Assembly: GCA_041390125.1 (NCBI GenBank)
Contig: JAWKQN010000005.1
Coordinates: forward strand, 292,001-356,000
Reading direction: 5' to 3'
DNA: 64,000 bases
From: Gemmatimonadota bacterium
GTDB taxonomy: Bacteria > Gemmatimonadota > Gemmatimonadetes > Longimicrobiales > Gaopeijiaceae
The position numbers and the translations under genes are program-made. Below the pieces are notes generated by a model. It saw nothing but the letters and a program-made list of their open reading frames with translations. It did no database searches and was not told the origin of the DNA. Of this stretch, positions 17,969 through 26,713 are shown in pieces (position 1 is the first letter of the stretch; every line of letters begins with the position of its first letter).

Positions 17969-18762
17969 AGGAATGCGGATCGTCCCCCGAAGACAAGACG
18001 CTCGATCGGCGCGCCGCATCGGGGGCACGCCGATCCTTCTCGCCCATACGCGCGAAGGTTCCTGGCGTTTTCCCCCTCCTGACCATCGATGTTCCGGTAG
18101 TCGCGCAGTGTCGTGCCTCCGGCACGGATCCCCGAGTCCAGGGCCCGCCGCACCTCGCGCAGCAGTCGCCCCGCCTCCGCACGGGTGAGGGACGCCGCCG
18201 GGCGGGTGGGATGGATCCGGGCCCCGAACAGGGCCTCGGTGGCGTAGATGTTCCCCACGCCCGCCACCCGGCGGGGGTCCAGCAGCCAGGAGCGGACGGG
18301 CGTGCGCGAGGTCGCCAGGCGCCGGTGGAACTCGGCGGCGCCGAGCGCGGGGTCCAGCGGCTCGGGCCCGAGCGCCTGGGACCGTCCCTCCCAGGTCGCC
18401 TCTTCGAGCGCCTCCACCCGACCGAAGCGGCGCACGTCGGCGTACACCAGGGTGGCGCCCCCGTCGAGCCGGAACGTGACGGCGGTGTGGCCGGGCCGAC
18501 CCGAGGTGCCGGGATAGAACAGCAGGCGGCCGGTCATGCCCAGGTGGACCCTGAGGACCACCCCCGCGTCGGTGGGAGCGACGATGTTCTTGGCGCGCCG
18601 GAAGACCTCGGTGACGCGGGCGCCCGTCAGGAGCCGGCGCACGGCCGCGCCGGACGGACGGCAGACGTCGGCCCGACGGACGTGCACCGAGACGATGCGT
18701 CGGCCCGGCAGCACGTGCCGGAGGCCGTCGACGACGGCCTGGACCTCGGGAAGCTCGGGCAT
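17938..18762 (-). CDS. mutM: Formamidopyrimidine-DNA glycosylase (Fpg)
   Basis: MutM removes 8-oxoguanine and FaPy lesions by base excision with AP-lyase activity. The 274-aa protein begins MPELPEVQ, giving the catalytic Pro2 and Glu3. It has the lesion-loop lysine region (FRRAKNIVAPT), the helix-two-turn-helix (YIATEALFGARIHP) and a C-terminal zinc finger with CPRC...LCPRC. It starts 12 nt after the ybjQ stop and ends inside the M16 gene's start, so it belongs to the same transcription unit. Confidence 0.97.
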   Translation of the reverse strand: MPELPEVQAVVDGLRHVLPGRRIVSVHVRRADVCRPSGAAVRRLLTGARVTEVFRRAKNIVAPTDAGVVLRVHLGMTGRLLFYPGTSGRPGHTAVTFRLDGGATLVYADVRRFGRVEALEEATWEGRSQALGPEPLDPALGAAEFHRRLATSRTPVRSWLLDPRRVAGVGNIYATEALFGARIHPTRPAASLTRAEAGRLLREVRRALDSGIRAGGTTLRDYRNIDGQEGENARNLRAYGREGSACPRCGAPIERLVFGGRSAFLCPRCQPAPP

Positions 18763-18774
18763 GCCTGCGCTCCC

Positions 18775-19095
18775 CTACGGGAGCGCGACCGCCGTCCCGC
18801 TGCAGGTCACCATCAGCATGCCGTTGCCGCTGCCGAGCACCTCGTAGTCGAGATCGACGCCGACCACGGCGTTGGCGCCCCGGGCGGACGCTTGCGCCGA
18901 CATCTCGCGCAGGGCCTCCTCGCGGGCGGAGCGCAGCGCGCGCTCGTAGGCCTCGGAGCGTCCGCCCACGATGTCGCGCACCGTGGCCATGATGTCCTTG
19001 AAGATGTTCGCGCCGATGATGGCTTCCCCGGTCACGATGCCCAGGTACTCCCCGATGGGGCGGCCCTCGACGGTCGGCGTTGTGGTCAGGATCAT
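18775..19095 (-). CDS. ybjQ: YbjQ/UPF0145 family protein
   Basis: This 106-aa protein is a typical YbjQ member: MILTTTPTVEGRPI, GEYLGIVTGEAIIGAN, and GANAVVGVDLDYEVLG followed by GNGMLMVTCSGTAV. The family forms a homopentamer and has been linked to heavy-metal binding, but its role is unsettled. The ATG overlaps the purD stop by 4 nt (ATGA). Confidence 0.88.
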   Translation of the reverse strand: MILTTTPTVEGRPIGEYLGIVTGEAIIGANIFKDIMATVRDIVGGRSEAYERALRSAREEALREMSAQASARGANAVVGVDLDYEVLGSGNGMLMVTCSGTAVALP

Positions 19096-20387
19096 GGTCG
19101 TCCTCGTTCGTCCCGGGCGCGTTCGCGCCATCCGATGTCCCTGCGGAACTGCTTCCCCTCGAAGGCGATGCGGTCGGCCGCCGCGACGCTCCTTGCGTGC
19201 GCGTCCTGCACCGTGTCTCCGAGACCCGTCACCGCCAGCACCCGACCGCCCGACGTGACCAGCCCGTCGTCGTTCCGGGTCGTGCCGGCGTGGAAGACGA
19301 GCGTGTCGGCATCGTCGGTCACCGCGGCGGGGATGTCGATGCGGTGGCCGGTCGGATACGCGTCCGGGTACCCCGCCGACGCCAACACGGTCGTCACGGC
19401 CGCACCGGTCCTCCACGCCACGCTGGCGCCGCCCAGCGAGCCTCCGCTCGCGACGCGCTCCAGCAGCGGCAGCAGCGGGCTGTCCATCAGTGGGAGCACG
19501 ACCTGGGTCTCGGGATCCCCGAAGCGGCAGTTGAACTCCACGACCTTCGGGCCGTCGCGGGTGATCATGAGCCCCGCGTAGAGCAGGCCGCGGAACGGCG
19601 CGTCGTCGGCCGCCAACGCGGCCAGGGTGGGGGCCAGGACCCGCTCCTCGATGGTCCCGAGGAGGTCGGCGTCGGCGAAGCCCACGGGGGCGTACGCGCC
19701 CATGCCTCCGGTATTGGGCCCCGTGTCGCCCTCCCCGATGCGCTTGTGGTCCTGCGCGGCCAGGAGCGGAAGCGCCCGCTCCCCGTCCGCCAGCGCGAAG
19801 AGCGACAGCTCCTCGCCCTCCATGTACTCCTCGATCACGACCTCTCGCCCCGCCTCCCCGAAGCGCAGGTCTCCCAGCATCGACTGGACGGCCGACTCGG
19901 CGTCGGAGAGCGTCTCGCACACCACCGCCCCCTTGCCTGCTGCCAGCCCCGAAGCCTTCACCACGATCGGTGCGCCGGCGCCGCGCACATGCGCGAGCGC
20001 CGGCTCCACCTCGCGGAAGGTCACGTGCGCGGCCGTGGGGACGCCGGCCTTCTCCATCAGGGCCTTCGCGTAGGCCTTGCTCGTCTCGATGCGGGCCGCC
20101 GCGGCGGTGGGTCCGAACGCGGGGACGCCGTGCTTGCGCAGGCGATCCACGAGGCCGTGCGCGAGCGGCGCTTCGGGGCCGACCACGGCCAGGTCGATCT
20201 GGTGGGCGGCCGCCCAGCCGGAGAGGGCCTCGACGTCCGTGGGTGCGAGCGTCAGCGCCTCGACCGACGGGCCCATCATGCCGCCGTTGGGCCGGGTGAC
20301 CCAGAAGCGCGCGTCCGGCGCGTCACGGCCGAGCTTCCAGAGCAGCGCGTGCTCGCGCCCTCCGTTCCCGATGATCAGGATCCGCAT
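19092..20387 (-). CDS. purD: Phosphoribosylamine-glycine ligase (GARS)
   Basis: PurD ligates 5-phosphoribosylamine and glycine with ATP, step 2 of purine synthesis. The 431-aa protein starts with the characteristic MRILIIGNGGREHAL. Substrate and ATP-grasp motifs include TSKAYAKALMEKAGVPTA, KASGLAAGKG, GDTGPNTGGMGAYAP and VVEFNCRFGDPETQ. It begins 34 nt after the M48 protease gene. No other pur genes are nearby. Confidence 0.97.
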   Translation of the reverse strand: MRILIIGNGGREHALLWKLGRDAPDARFWVTRPNGGMMGPSVEALTLAPTDVEALSGWAAAHQIDLAVVGPEAPLAHGLVDRLRKHGVPAFGPTAAAARIETSKAYAKALMEKAGVPTAAHVTFREVEPALAHVRGAGAPIVVKASGLAAGKGAVVCETLSDAESAVQSMLGDLRFGEAGREVVIEEYMEGEELSLFALADGERALPLLAAQDHKRIGEGDTGPNTGGMGAYAPVGFADADLLGTIEERVLAPTLAALAADDAPFRGLLYAGLMITRDGPKVVEFNCRFGDPETQVVLPLMDSPLLPLLERVASGGSLGGASVAWRTGAAVTTVLASAGYPDAYPTGHRIDIPAAVTDDADTLVFHAGTTRNDDGLVTSGGRVLAVTGLGDTVQDAHARSVAAADRIAFEGKQFRRDIGWRERARDERGRP

Positions 20388-20421
20388 GCGGGGGATCGGC
20401 TCCGGGGTGCGGTCGGCGTCG

Positions 20422-21414
20422 TCAGCGCCGCAGGTTGTCGAAGATGGACTCGCCCATCTTGCGGGCGGCGTCGGCCACGTCGTCCAGCAGGCCGCGCGCG
20501 CCTTCCGCGTAGGCCCGGGCGGCCTCGCGCAGGTCGCTGCGGTACTCCGGGTCGGGCTCGCCGCGGCGTGCGTACTGGCCGGCCAACACGCGCTCGTAGT
20601 GGCCGTCCTCGATCCAGGTGCGCAGCTCCGCGACGCGCAGCACGGGGAAGGGGTGGCTCTGGCCGAGCAGGTTCAGGATCTTGAAGACCGAGTCCGCGAC
20701 GTCCTCCGATGTGCGGTACTCCTCCGCCTGCTGGATGAACTCGCCCAGGTTGGTCTCCTCGGGAGTGCCGGCACCCGCCATCCGCATGAGGGAGATCATG
20801 ACGTCGTCGGGGTCCTGGATGGCCAGCAGACCCGCCCGGTCGCAGGAGAGCTCCGCCTTGCGGGACCACTCCAGCAAGCCGATCAACACCGCCCGCGCGG
20901 CGATTCCGACGATCGGGAAGCCCAGCTGCGCCAGCTGGAGCAACAGCACGGTCATCGTGCGATAGAGCACGTGGCCGCTCATGATGTGCCCGAGCTCGTG
21001 CCCCATCACGTACTGCAGCTGCCGGTCGTTCAGCAGCGTCTTCATCCCCGAGTTGAGGATGATGAAGGGCCGGTCCATTCCATAGGCGCCCGCGTTGACC
21101 ACCGGCGTCTGCGAGATGAAGAGGTCGTACGGCTCCGGCGCGTCCAGCGTCTCGCACACCTCGAGGTAGAGCCGGTGGACGTGCGGGAACTGGCGGGGCG
21201 TGACCCGCACCGCGTTGGCCTGGAACGACAGACGTACCGGCTTCTCCCCGAAGATGCCGAAGAGCTTCTTGAGGACCAGGTCGAACACCGGCAGGCGCCG
21301 GAGCGCCGCCAGCGCCGCTCGATCCGCGGGGTGCTCCCAGGCACGCGACGAGATACCGGTCAGGATCCGGCGCGCATGGGCATCACCGCTGCCGTTGTGG
21401 ATGTCCTCGTTCAT
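20422..21414 (-). CDS. M48-family zinc metalloprotease
   Basis: This 330-aa protein has the zinc motif HELGH (139-143, in YVMGHELGHIMSGHVLY) and a third ligand Glu in SRKAELSCDRAGL. One hydrophobic region (~152-182) could be a membrane segment or buried core; there is no signal peptide. It resembles HtpX-like/YhfN-type M48 enzymes that degrade damaged membrane proteins. It has its own ECF-type promoter (21454-21479), the same as that of the ECF sigma gene 7 kb away, which fits a stress-protease role. The ATG at 21414 is unambiguous. Confidence 0.9.
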   Translation of the reverse strand: MNEDIHNGSGDAHARRILTGISSRAWEHPADRAALAALRRLPVFDLVLKKLFGIFGEKPVRLSFQANAVRVTPRQFPHVHRLYLEVCETLDAPEPYDLFISQTPVVNAGAYGMDRPFIILNSGMKTLLNDRQLQYVMGHELGHIMSGHVLYRTMTVLLLQLAQLGFPIVGIAARAVLIGLLEWSRKAELSCDRAGLLAIQDPDDVMISLMRMAGAGTPEETNLGEFIQQAEEYRTSEDVADSVFKILNLLGQSHPFPVLRVAELRTWIEDGHYERVLAGQYARRGEPDPEYRSDLREAARAYAEGARGLLDDVADAARKMGESIFDNLRR

Positions 21415-21453
21415 GGGTTCTCCTCGCGAGTGGGTCGGAACGCTGGCGCCCCG

Positions 21454-21479
21454 TACGCCCCCGCGTCGAAGGCGGTTTC
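21454..21479 (-). promoter_or_regulatory. ECF-type promoter of the M48 protease gene
   Basis: On the minus strand: GAAACC (21479-21474), 16 nt, CGTA (21457-21454), 39 nt before the ATG. It is the third copy of the element found at the sigma and anti-sigma genes. The -35 (TGAAACC) starts inside the TGA stop of the upstream PLP-enzyme gene, so it is partly coding and yet conserved in sequence and spacing. Confidence 0.7.
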
Positions 21480-22644
21480 AGGTGCGGGAGAGGGCTTCGT
21501 CGAGGTCGTCGATCAGGTCCGCCGCGTCTTCGATGCCGACGGAGAGCCGGACCAGCGAGTCCGTGATGCCCATGGCCGCCCGACGCTCCGGGGGGACCGA
21601 GGCGTGGGTCATGCGCGACGGCACGTTGATCATGGACTCGACCCCCCCGAGACTTTCGGCCAGCTGGAAAAGGTGCGTGCCTCCGCAGAAGGCCGCCGTC
21701 GCCTCGGGAGTCGGGAGCTCGATCGACAGCATGCCGGCGTAGCCCCGCATCTGCGTGCGCGCCAGCGCGTGCTGCGGATGGGAGTCGAGCCCCGGATAGT
21801 GCACGCGGACCACCTTGGGATGCTCGGCCAGGTGCTCCGCGATCCGCTGCCCGTTCTCGTTGTGGCGGAGCATCCGGACCTCGAGCGTCTTGCAGCCGCG
21901 CAGGCAGAGCCAGGCGTCGAAGGGCCCTGGAACCGCGCCCGTGGACTTCCGCACGAAGCGCAGCTCCTCGGCGAGCGCGTCGTCGTTCACCACCAGCCCG
22001 CCGCCGATGACGTCCGAGTGCCCGTTGAGGTACTTGGTCGTGGAGTGCATCACCACGTCCGCACCCAGCGCCAGCGGGTTCTGGTTGTACGGGGAGGCGA
22101 ACGTGTTGTCGACCATCAGGCGCGCGCCGGCGTCGTGCGCCACGTCGGCCAGCGCGGCGATGTCGGACAGACGCATGAGGGGGTTGGTGGGCGTCTCCAC
22201 GTGGACCAGCCGGGTCGCCGGCGTCAGGGCGGCCCGCACGCGGTCCGGATCCCGGGTGTCGACGAAGGTGAATTCGATGCCCAGACGGGACAGCACGCGC
22301 ATGAACATGCGGGTGGTGCCCCCGTAGGTGTTCTCCTCGCTGACCACATGGTCACCGGCGGAGAGGTTCTTGACGACCGCCTCGATGGAAGCCAGGCCGC
22401 TGGCGAAGGCGATGCCGTGGCGTCCCCCCTCCACCGCGGCCAGGGCGCGCTCCCACGCCTCCCGGGTCGGGTTCTGGACCCGGGCGTACTCGTAGCCCTC
22501 GCGCGGCTCGGCGATCCCTGTCTGGACGTACGTGGACGTCTGGAAGATGGGAGGGGCGATGGCGCCGGTGACGGGCTCGGGGGCCTGTCCGCCATGGATC
22601 GCCACCGTACCGAACCGGTGCGTTCCCGTGGAGTCCGTGCTCAA
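21478..22644 (-). CDS. Cys/Met metabolism PLP enzyme (cystathionine gamma-synthase/lyase type)
   Basis: These fold-type I PLP enzymes interconvert homocysteine, cysteine and their activated homoserine derivatives. The segments AIHGGQAPEPVTGAIAPPIF, YEYARVQNPT, FASGLASIEAV and EENTYGGT are present. The PLP lysine lies in HSTTKYLNGHSDVIGGG and the C-terminal end in VRLSVGIEDAADLIDDL. Cystathionine gamma-synthase and gamma-lyase cannot be told apart by eye. The start is uncertain: TTG 22644 gives 388 aa, a normal length, while no ATG/GTG lies between it and a -10-like element near 22737. The frame stays open far upstream, but that part is Arg/Pro-rich. Confidence 0.9.
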   Translation of the reverse strand: MSTDSTGTHRFGTVAIHGGQAPEPVTGAIAPPIFQTSTYVQTGIAEPREGYEYARVQNPTREAWERALAAVEGGRHGIAFASGLASIEAVVKNLSAGDHVVSEENTYGGTTRMFMRVLSRLGIEFTFVDTRDPDRVRAALTPATRLVHVETPTNPLMRLSDIAALADVAHDAGARLMVDNTFASPYNQNPLALGADVVMHSTTKYLNGHSDVIGGGLVVNDDALAEELRFVRKSTGAVPGPFDAWLCLRGCKTLEVRMLRHNENGQRIAEHLAEHPKVVRVHYPGLDSHPQHALARTQMRGYAGMLSIELPTPEATAAFCGGTHLFQLAESLGGVESMINVPSRMTHASVPPERRAAMGITDSLVRLSVGIEDAADLIDDLDEALSRT

Positions 22645-22736
22645 CTGGAGGCTCGCTGTCTCGAGGATGGATAGGGCCGGAACCCCGCCGATCGTGGGCG
22701 CACGGAGGCGCCTCCGGCGCGGCACGGCGGTGCCCG

Positions 22737-22742
22737 AATGTA
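22737..22742 (-). promoter_or_regulatory. Possible -10 (TACATT) for the PLP-enzyme gene
   Basis: TACATT on the minus strand in GCGATACATTCGGG, about 90 nt upstream of TTG 22644. No -35 was found. Its position argues against start codons upstream of it. Confidence 0.3.
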
Positions 22743-22772
22743 TCGCGGGCCGGGGGACCGGGGCCACCGCCG

Positions 22773-22801
22773 TTGACCCTTCGTCCGCGCATGGCGAGCT
22801 T
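22773..22801 (+). promoter_or_regulatory. Possible promoter for glmM-glmS-dtd
   Basis: TTGACC (22773-22778) and GAGCTT (22796-22801) with a 17-nt spacer, 65 nt upstream of the glmM ATG. The -10 is weak but resembles the TAGCTT elements at 7597 and 37958. Confidence 0.4.
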
Positions 22802-22865
22802 CTTGCACTTCCGCAGCGCGATCTCCTTGTCTCACAAGCGCTTTCCGGAAGGTGGACCCGAGCCC

Positions 22866-24251
22866 ATGCCGATCCGATTCCCCCCCGACCTGATGGTGTC
22901 CGTCTCCGGGTTCCGCGGTCGGGTGGGACGCCCGTTGACCCCGGAGCTGGTGGGGGCATTGGCTGCCGGGTACGGCGCGTTCCTGCAGGGGGAGGGTTCC
23001 GGGAACCTCGTGCTGGTCGGCCGCGACTCACGGACCTCCGGACCCATGTTGTCCCGGGCGGCCATCGCAGGGCTCGTCTCGGTCGGGGCCCGCGTCGTGG
23101 ACCTCGGCGTCGTGCCGACCCCCACCCTGATGCTGGCCGTGGAGGATGCCGGGGCCGCAGGCGGGATCGGGATCACCGCCAGCCACAACCCGGCGGAATG
23201 GAACGCGATGAAGTTCGCGGCCGGCGAGGGGGTCTTCCTCGACGGCGAGCGCATGGCCCGCTTCCAGCGCTTCCTGCAGGAGGAGGAGCCGGCCCGTGCC
23301 GCCTGGGATGCGCTGGCGCCCGTGGTCGACGACACCGGAGCCGCCGAGCGCCACCTCGCCCGCATCCTGGGCCTGCCGCTGCTGGACCTCGACGGGCTGC
23401 GGGCGCGTCGCTTCCGCGTGGCGCTGGACTGCGTCCGTGGCGCGGGCGCCACGATCATGCCGCAGCTGCTGCGTGCGCTCGGCACGTCGTTCGAGGCCAT
23501 CCATCTGGAGCCCGACGGTCGCTTTCCCCGCGACCCGGAGCCGACCGCCGAGCACCTGGCGGAGCTGGGCGAGCTGGTGCGGCGCACCGGCGCCGACGTC
23601 GGGCTGGCGGTCGATCCGGACGTGGACCGTTTGTCCCTGGTGGACGAGAACGGCCGGCCGCTCGGGGAGGATCTGACCCTGGCGCTGGCCTCTGCCGTGG
23701 TGCTTCGACGCGATCCCGGAGTGGTGGTGACCAACCTCTCCACCTCGCAGGTGCTCGAGGACGTCGTCGAGGCGCACGGAGGGCGGGTGGTCCGCGCTCC
23801 CGTCGGTGAGATCAACGTGGCCCGGCGCATGCAGGCCGAGGGCGCGGTGGTGGGGGGGGAAGGAAACGGAGGCGTGATCCTCCCGGCGCTACACCTGACA
23901 CGGGATGCACCGGTCGGCGCGGCGCTGATCCTCCAGCACCTGCTCGACGAAGGCATGACCCTCTCGGAGGCGGCCGCTCGCTGGCCCCGCTACGAGATCG
24001 TCAAGGAGAAGGTGGACTTTCCGCGGGAGGCGATCGGGCGCGCCTACGAGGCGCTCGAGGAGCGCTTCCCCGGAAGCGAAGCCGACCACGCCGATGGCTT
24101 GCGGCTGACCTGGTCGCGCAAGCGGGCGTGGCTGCACGTACGCCCGTCGGGAACGGAGCCGATCGTACGTCTGATCGCGGAAGCGGCGGACGAGAAGGGG
24201 GCGCGGGAGCTGGTCGAGCAAGCCCGCGCCATTCTAGAGGGAGTAGCCTGA
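22866..24251 (+). CDS. glmM: Phosphoglucosamine mutase (alpha-D-phosphohexomutase family)
   Basis: GlmM converts glucosamine-6-phosphate to glucosamine-1-phosphate for UDP-GlcNAc synthesis. The 461-aa protein has the catalytic serine loop TASHNP (Ser106 phosphorylated), the metal loop DPDVDR (~253-258), the sugar loop GEGNGG, and the phosphate loop RPSGTEPIVR. The start is ATG 22866, with GGAAGGTGG about 10 nt upstream; ATG 22791 is less likely. The family also contains phosphomannomutases, and the first motif (SGFRG) differs from the usual GTDGIRG. glmS 5 nt downstream makes glmM the better call. Confidence 0.88.
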   Translation: MPIRFPPDLMVSVSGFRGRVGRPLTPELVGALAAGYGAFLQGEGSGNLVLVGRDSRTSGPMLSRAAIAGLVSVGARVVDLGVVPTPTLMLAVEDAGAAGGIGITASHNPAEWNAMKFAAGEGVFLDGERMARFQRFLQEEEPARAAWDALAPVVDDTGAAERHLARILGLPLLDLDGLRARRFRVALDCVRGAGATIMPQLLRALGTSFEAIHLEPDGRFPRDPEPTAEHLAELGELVRRTGADVGLAVDPDVDRLSLVDENGRPLGEDLTLALASAVVLRRDPGVVVTNLSTSQVLEDVVEAHGGRVVRAPVGEINVARRMQAEGAVVGGEGNGGVILPALHLTRDAPVGAALILQHLLDEGMTLSEAAARWPRYEIVKEKVDFPREAIGRAYEALEERFPGSEADHADGLRLTWSRKRAWLHVRPSGTEPIVRLIAEAADEKGARELVEQARAILEGVA

Positions 24252-24256
24252 AGCCT

Positions 24257-26098
24257 ATGTGTGGGATCGTCGGATATATCGGACCGAAGCAGGCGGGATC
24301 CATCCTCATCGAGGGCATCCGCCGCCTCGAGTACCGGGGGTACGATTCGGCGGGCGTGACCATCCTGACGGACCGCGGCAGTCTCGCCACCATCAAGAAG
24401 CCCGGAAAGATCGCCGAGCTGGAGAAGGCGCTCGACGGCATCATGCCCCACGGCACGGCCGGGATCGCCCACACCCGCTGGGCCACGCACGGGCCGCCCA
24501 ACCAGGTCAACGCCCATCCGCACGTGAGCCAGGGCGGGGACATCGCGTTGGTCCACAACGGCATCATCGAGAACGCGGACCTGCTGCGCACCAAGCTGGA
24601 GGAGCTCGGCTACGCCTTCACCTCCGACACGGACACCGAGGTCGTCGTCCACCTCATCGACGAGGCGTGGAAGTCCAACCCGTGTCTCGAGGACGCGGTG
24701 GCCGCCGCGCTGATGGAGATCGAAGGCGCCTACGGCCTGGCCGTCATCAGCTCGCGTGATCCCGACAAGCTGGTCGCGGCGCGCAAGGGCTCGCCGCTCC
24801 TGCTGGGCATCGGGGAGAGCGAAGGCGAGTACTTCATCGGCTCGGACGTCGCCGCCATCCTGGAGCACACGCGCAAGGTGGTCTACCTGAACGAGGGCGA
24901 CTACGCCGTGGTGAGCCGGAGCGGATACGAGGTCTTCCACCTCGGGGAGGGGACCGTGCGCCGCTCCGTGCACCAGGTGGACTTCGACCTCTCCGCCATC
25001 GAGCGCGGTGGGTTCGAGCACTTCATGCTCAAGGAGATCTTCGAGCAACCCAACACCATCCGGGACGTCATGCGGGGCCGCCTCCTCGAGGAAGAGGGCA
25101 CCGCGCGCCTGGGCGGTCTGGATGGCACCGAGAACACGCTGGACAAGATCAAGCGCATCGTCATCACGGCGTGCGGCACGAGCTGGCACGCGGGCTTGAT
25201 CGGCGAATACATGCTCGAGGAGATGGCCGGTATCCCCGTCAAGGTGGAGTACGCCTCCGAGTTCCGCTACAAGAACCCGGTGGTCGATTCCAAGACGCTC
25301 GTGCTGGCCATCTCGCAGTCGGGTGAGACCGCGGATACGCTGGCCGCGCTGCGCGAGGCCCGCCGGCGCGGCGCGCAGACGATGGGCATCGTCAACGTGG
25401 TCGGATCCTCCATCGCCCGTGAGACCGACTTCGGCGTCTATCTGCACGCGGGGCCCGAGATCGGGGTCGCCTCCACAAAGGCGTTCACCAGCCAGATCGT
25501 GGCCATGGCGCTGTTCTCCCTGTTCCTGGGCCGACGCCGCACCATGTCCATCCTGCAGGGAAGGGAGTTCGTGCGGGCCTTGCGCGACCTTCCCGCGCAG
25601 ATCGAGGAAGTGCTGGAGCTCAACGACGAGATCCGCAGTCTGGCCGAGGCCTACATGGGCTCGCGCAACTTCCTGTATCTGGGGCGCGGCTACCAGTTCC
25701 CGGTGGCCCTCGAAGGGGCGCTCAAGCTCAAGGAAGTGAGCTACATCCACGCGGAGGGCTACCCGGCCGCCGAGATGAAGCACGGGCCGATTGCGTTGAT
25801 CGACGAGAACATGCCGGTCGTGGTGCTGGCGCCGAGCGACACCGTGTACGCGAAGGTCGTGTCCAACATCGAAGAGGTGAAAGCGCGCTCGGGTCGGGTC
25901 ATCGCGGTGGTGAGCAACGGCAACCAGGAGCTGGCCCGCAAGGTGGACCACCTCATCCGGGTGCCGCAGAGCCATCCGTGCCTGCAGCCGGTGCTCACGA
26001 CCATCCCGCTCCAGCTGCTGGCGTATCACGTGGCCATCCTGCGTGGGTGCGACGTGGATCAGCCGCGCAACCTGGCCAAGTCCGTCACGGTCGAGTGA
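24257..26098 (+). CDS. glmS: Glutamine-fructose-6-phosphate aminotransferase
   Basis: GlmS makes glucosamine-6-phosphate from fructose-6-phosphate and glutamine, the first committed step to amino sugars. The 613-aa protein begins MCGIVGYIG, so Cys2 is the N-terminal nucleophile. The glutaminase domain (~1-240) is followed by two SIS domains with the substrate loops CGTSWHAG, SQSGETADT and STKAFTSQ, ending DQPRNLAKSVTVE. The 5-nt gap after glmM leaves no room for a glmS ribozyme. Its stop overlaps dtd's GTG by 4 nt. Confidence 0.98.
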   Translation: MCGIVGYIGPKQAGSILIEGIRRLEYRGYDSAGVTILTDRGSLATIKKPGKIAELEKALDGIMPHGTAGIAHTRWATHGPPNQVNAHPHVSQGGDIALVHNGIIENADLLRTKLEELGYAFTSDTDTEVVVHLIDEAWKSNPCLEDAVAAALMEIEGAYGLAVISSRDPDKLVAARKGSPLLLGIGESEGEYFIGSDVAAILEHTRKVVYLNEGDYAVVSRSGYEVFHLGEGTVRRSVHQVDFDLSAIERGGFEHFMLKEIFEQPNTIRDVMRGRLLEEEGTARLGGLDGTENTLDKIKRIVITACGTSWHAGLIGEYMLEEMAGIPVKVEYASEFRYKNPVVDSKTLVLAISQSGETADTLAALREARRRGAQTMGIVNVVGSSIARETDFGVYLHAGPEIGVASTKAFTSQIVAMALFSLFLGRRRTMSILQGREFVRALRDLPAQIEEVLELNDEIRSLAEAYMGSRNFLYLGRGYQFPVALEGALKLKEVSYIHAEGYPAAEMKHGPIALIDENMPVVVLAPSDTVYAKVVSNIEEVKARSGRVIAVVSNGNQELARKVDHLIRVPQSHPCLQPVLTTIPLQLLAYHVAILRGCDVDQPRNLAKSVTVE

Positions 26099-26535
26099 GG
26101 GTCGTCCTGCAGCGGGTCTCCCGCGCGCAGGTCCGTTCCGAGGGCAGCTCGCTGGGGTCGATCGGGCCCGGGCTCCTGGTGCTCGTGGGCTTCACCGCCG
26201 GCGACGACGACGAGGCGCTCGCGTGGATGGCGGACAAGATCGTCGGGCTGCGGATTTTCCCGGACGACGAGGACCGGATGAACCGAGCCCTGGACGACGT
26301 GGGGGGCGAGCTGCTGGTGGTCTCGCAGTTCACGCTGTACGGCGACACGCGCAAGGGCCGGCGGCCTTCGTTCGTCGGAGCCGCAGACCCCGCCCTCGCC
26401 ATCCCGCTGTACGAGCGATTCGTCGCGCTGCTCGAAGCGCGCGTGCCCGGCCGGGTCCACACCGGGCGCTTCGGCGCCGACATGGACGTGGAGCTGGTCA
26501 ACCGCGGACCGGTCACGCTCATCCTGGAGCGCTGA
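26095..26535 (+). CDS. dtd: D-aminoacyl-tRNA deacylase
   Basis: Dtd hydrolyses D-aminoacyl-tRNAs to keep D-amino acids out of proteins. The 146-aa protein has the two signature segments SQFTLYGDTRKGRRPSF (catalytic Thr) and NRGPVTLILE (the NxGPVT cross-subunit loop). The start is GTG 26095, overlapping the glmS stop as GTGA; coupling to glmS is tight. Confidence 0.97.
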   Translation: MRVVLQRVSRAQVRSEGSSLGSIGPGLLVLVGFTAGDDDEALAWMADKIVGLRIFPDDEDRMNRALDDVGGELLVVSQFTLYGDTRKGRRPSFVGAADPALAIPLYERFVALLEARVPGRVHTGRFGADMDVELVNRGPVTLILER

Positions 26536-26713
26536 GCCGGATCCCGCTGGCCGCTCCCCCGTGCATGCTGTAGGGTAGGGCCGAGCCCCGGTCCCTCGCT
26601 GCGAGCCCCCGTCGCCGCGTGACCCGCGGGTCGCCCCTCTGGCCCTGGAGTCGGTCGCTGTCCCTTCCACCCACCATCACGCCGCGGGCGCGCCGATCCA
26701 CCCGGAGCCGCCC

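Noticed and set aside
22645..22740. SAM-type riboswitch ahead of the sulfur-metabolism PLP enzyme
   Set aside because: The leader is short and I saw none of the conserved core; only a weak -10-like element is visible.
24252..24256. Possible glmS ribozyme
   Set aside because: Only 5 nt separate the glmM stop from the glmS ATG, so there is no room for it upstream.
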